Shown here: positions 61,129 through 64,000 of the stretch, piece by piece
How the letters are laid out: each line of letters begins with the position of its first letter
Position numbering within the stretch: the stretch's first letter is position 1
Source of the DNA: Candidatus Thiocaldithrix dubininis
GTDB taxonomy: Bacteria; Pseudomonadota; Gammaproteobacteria; Thiotrichales; Thiotrichaceae
NCBI GenBank assembly: GCA_029972135.1
Contig: CP124755.1
Span: 1,612,001 to 1,676,000 of the forward strand
Length of the DNA stretch: 64,000 nt
Reading direction: 5' to 3'
Translations under genes and position numbers: made by a program
The notes under the pieces: model-generated
The model's database searches: none
What the model was told of the DNA's origin: nothing
What the model saw: only the letters and a program-made list of their open reading frames with translations

Positions 61129-64000
61129 GTTACGAATCCCTATAAGGGGTTATGAGTTTTAGCTTATCCCATGATCTTCCGAACACGAGTTCGTTACGAA
61201 TCCCTATAAGGGGTTATGAGTTTCGCATATGCGTTCGTACAACGGCGTTATGCCGAGTTACGAATCCCTATAAGGGGTTATGAGGCTTTCACTTAAATAT
61301 CTTACTGTGGCCACAGTTGAGTTACGAATCCCTATAAGGGGTTATGAGTGCTCTGTGTACCCCGGGTTACTCCCGTGAGTTGTCGTTACGAATCCCTATA
61401 AGGGGTTATGAGACTTACATAGGACACCCCCAAGGTGTCCTTTTTGCGGTTACGAATCCCTATAAGGGGTTATGAGACTCACCCGCGCAACGTCAACGAA
61501 GTTTTTTACAAAGTTACGAATCCCTATAAGGGGTTATGAGACGAGAACGTAACGTTCTCATGGGTGTCCAGCGTCCGTTACGAATCCCTATAAGGGGTTA
61601 TGAGGTACTCTTTTAACGATTTCATTAAGTCAGGGTCGGGTTACGAATCCCTATAAGGGGTTATGAGGTGAACGCGGACGGCATGACGCTAAAAGCAGAT
61701 TCCGGTTACGAATCCCTATAAGGGGTTATGAGGCGTTTGCACGGACGCTACTGGATGACGCAGATGCAGGTTACGAATCCCTATAAGGGGTTATGAGCAT
61801 ATAGTTGCCGCCGAACAGGATTATGGCTACTGGGTTACGAATCCCTATAAGGGGTTATGAGAGACTTGAGTGCCATATGGCACGTGAAGCCAAGGGCGTT
61901 ACGAATCCCTATAAGGGGTTATGAGTTGTGTAGTTACTGTTATCTCTGCTGGTAAATACAATGTTACGAATCCCTATAAGGGGTTATGAGCCACGGATGT
62001 CTGCGATAGGTGCAAACTTGATGTTAGTTACGAATCCCTATAAGGGGTTATGAGAGCGAGGGTATATGTCATACCGTCGATTGGTAAATTGTTACGAATC
62101 CCTATAAGGGGTTATGAGTCATACTTGTTTTTAATTTGACCCCACAGAGTTGGGGTTACGAATCCCTATAAGGGGTTATGAGTTCCCTATTTAATATCCT
62201 GCTTCGTACGTGACTCAGGTTACGAATCCCTATAAGGGGTTATGAGCCAAGGTGTCCTTTTTGCGTTTCTGTAAAAGAGGTCGTTACGAATCCCTATAAG
62301 GGGTTATGAGTTAGTTATTGTGTGAAAATAGAAATAATTTTTGAAAAGTTACGAATCCCTATAAGGGGTTATGAGGGGGCAGGCTATCGGGTGTAAGTGT
62401 CGAGCGCGAATGGTTACGAATCCCTATAAGGGGTTATGAGGCTGGCACATGGTACATGGGCACTGTGATATGCCACGTTACGAATCCCTATAAGGGGTTA
62501 TGAGAGATCGCCAGCGTCTTCGGGTCTGAGTATCGTGCCAGGTTACGAATCCCTATAAGGGGTTATGAGTCGGATTTTGATTTGATCGAGTCAAGGTTGT
62601 GGCGCGTTACGAATCCCTATAAGGGGTTATGAGACCATCCTCACGCCGTGGCTTGCGGTTGTTTGAGCAAGTTACGAATCCCTATAAGGGGTTATGAGTG
62701 AGCAAATCAATGAAATGATGGCGGGTATCGCTATGTTACGAATCCCTATAAGGGGTTATGAGATTGTGATGTTGTGTCAAGAGAGTAAAGCCGCTGGTTA
62801 CGAATCCCTATAAGGGGTTATGAGAAAGTATCAAGATACTTACAACAAGGAAAAATTGACGTTACGAATCCCTATAAGGGGTTATGAGGAACATAGGGGA
62901 TTACTCCGATTTAATTGCTCACGGGTTACGAATCCCTATAAGGGGTTATGAGCATGTAGCAACTTCCTCGAATTGAGGCAGCGCTGTTAAGTTACGAATC
63001 CCTATAAGGGGTTATGAGTTGTGAAAGCAAAGATCGACGAAATGCAGGCAGACAGTTACGAATCCCTATAAGGGGTTATGAGTGCGTGCTTGGCTTGTTG
63101 CTTGGCTTGTTTAAACATGTTACGAATCCCTATAAGGGGTTATGAGACAGAGAAAGCCGTTAGAGCCACATGCAATAGATGCGTTACGAATCCCTATAAG
63201 GGGTTATGAGCCGCCTTTTTGCAGTCCAGCAATCGTGCTGATGTTGGTTACGAATCCCTATAAGGGGTTATGAGAAGACAGTGATAAGCGTTGATGATGT
63301 AACCAGAAAAGTTACGAATCCCTATAAGGGGTTATGAGCGTATAGGGCAGGCGTCGCCTAGCGCGGTTAAAACAGTTACGAATCCCTATAAGGGGTTATG
63401 AGTTCTATCTTTCCTATTGGAGTCCCTACTTTAAGGTCGTTACGAATCCCTATAAGGGGTTATGAGTAGATGCGGGGTAATCGCATCAAAAACAAACAAC
63501 TAGTTACGAATCCCTATAAGGGGTTATGAGTTGTACATAACACATCTAAGGTTATGTTGGTAACGCGTTACGAATCCCTATAAGGGGTTATGAGCCGTCG
63601 AAAATGTAAGGCGACCCAGATCCGCACCGGGTTACGAATCCCTATAAGGGGTTATGAGGCTCTAACTCTCAAAATGGCAAATGCATCTATTAAAGTTACG
63701 AATCCCTATAAGGGGTTATGAGAATTTGAAAAAGCGTTTTCGCTTGTCGCATTGAATAAGTTACGAATCCCTATAAGGGGTTATGAGGCCGCAGAATCAG
63801 AAGTCGAACAGATCAATAACACACGTTACGAATCCCTATAAGGGGTTATGAGTTCATTCCGAAACGCGATTGCCGCAGTTCGCGCTCAGTTACGAATCCC
63901 TATAAGGGGTTATGAGTTAGATGTGTTATGTACAAGGTGATAGTAGTCGGCACGTTACGAATCCCTATAAGGGGTTATGAGTTGACGAGTGGGCAATTTG
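61129..64000 (+). CRISPR. CRISPR array, at least 45 repeats of 28 bp, continuing past the window
   Basis: Forty-five repeats of 28 bp appear identical by eye. Each starts GTTACGAATCCC and ends GGGGTTATGAG. Inside, AATCCCT and AGGGGTT can form a 7-bp stem (one G-T wobble) with loop ATA, leaving ATGAG at the 3' side for a Cas6 cut. The 44 complete spacers are 34-38 bp, mostly 36; a 45th is cut off at 19 bp. No degenerate end repeat is seen, so the array continues. Spacers 5 and 18 share 19 bases, and spacers 38 and 44 share 19 bases on opposite strands. Confidence 0.99.

Noticed and set aside
61129-64000. Array read on the minus strand
   Set aside because: The reverse complement ends in AAC like many type I repeats, but the leader position next to cas2 and the consistent 5'-CC flanks on the plus strand favour plus-strand transcription.

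Overview
The window looks like a chromosomal stretch of a sulfur- and hydrogen-oxidising gammaproteobacterium, possibly a Thiothrix/Thiotrichaceae relative. This is inferred from two flavocytochrome c sulfide dehydrogenase-type flavoproteins, a complete proteobacterial hup/hyp uptake-hydrogenase region with an H2 sensor, and moderate-to-low GC. No rRNA or tRNA was seen, so the taxonomy is not proven.

Layout. (1) 1-3.8 kb: a TspO-family membrane protein, a TnpB-only IS200/IS605-type element inserted just upstream of a small lipoprotein gene, and a DMT exporter. (2) 3.8-23.2 kb: two divergent three-gene modules sharing a 274-bp promoter region. Each encodes a giant exported modular protein with four CxxCH haem sites (1364 aa with three CBM2 modules; 3285 aa with about eight PA14-like modules), a Tat-exported protein of a family best known from planctomycetes (DUF1552 or DUF1501), and a Tat-exported FccB-like flavoprotein. 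I regard this as the best candidate for an undescribed system: an extracytoplasmic, polysaccharide-binding, multihaem/flavin redox machine. (3) 23.3-28.4 kb: an unrecognised 254-aa gene, a class V aminotransferase, a nuclease fusing an EEP domain to an endonuclease I domain, a small Asn-rich protein with Gly-Ala-Thr repeats, and a small membrane protein. (4) 28.4-50.9 kb: the hydrogenase region. Apart from the transposase and the second hypF copy, every gene is on the minus strand, in transcription order hupK-hypA-hypB-hupR-orf56-hupT-hupU-hupV, then a sigma-54 promoter and hupS-L-E-C-D-F-G-H-I-J-hypC-D-E. The rubredoxin gene hupI is split by an IS982-family element. hypF appears as two N-terminally truncated copies in a 1951-bp inverted duplication around a 55-bp centre. 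(5) 50.9-64.0 kb: a WYL regulator divergent from a type I-D CRISPR-Cas operon (cas6-cas10d-csc2-csc1-cas3'-cas4-cas1-cas2, with an internal cas11d start), followed by a CRISPR array of at least 45 identical 28-bp repeats that runs off the window.

How the parts work together. HupUV senses H2 and signals through HupT to the NtrC-type activator HupR, which carries GAFTGA and can drive the -24/-12 promoter of hupSL. HupD-K and HypA-E mature the enzyme and HupC passes electrons to quinone. The split hupI and the truncated hypF copies raise doubt about whether the enzyme is still matured, unless intact copies lie elsewhere. In the CRISPR array, two pairs of spacers overlap on their targets, which lets the flanking target bases be read directly. 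All three recoverable upstream flanks end in CC, suggesting a PAM unlike the GTN described for other type I-D systems.
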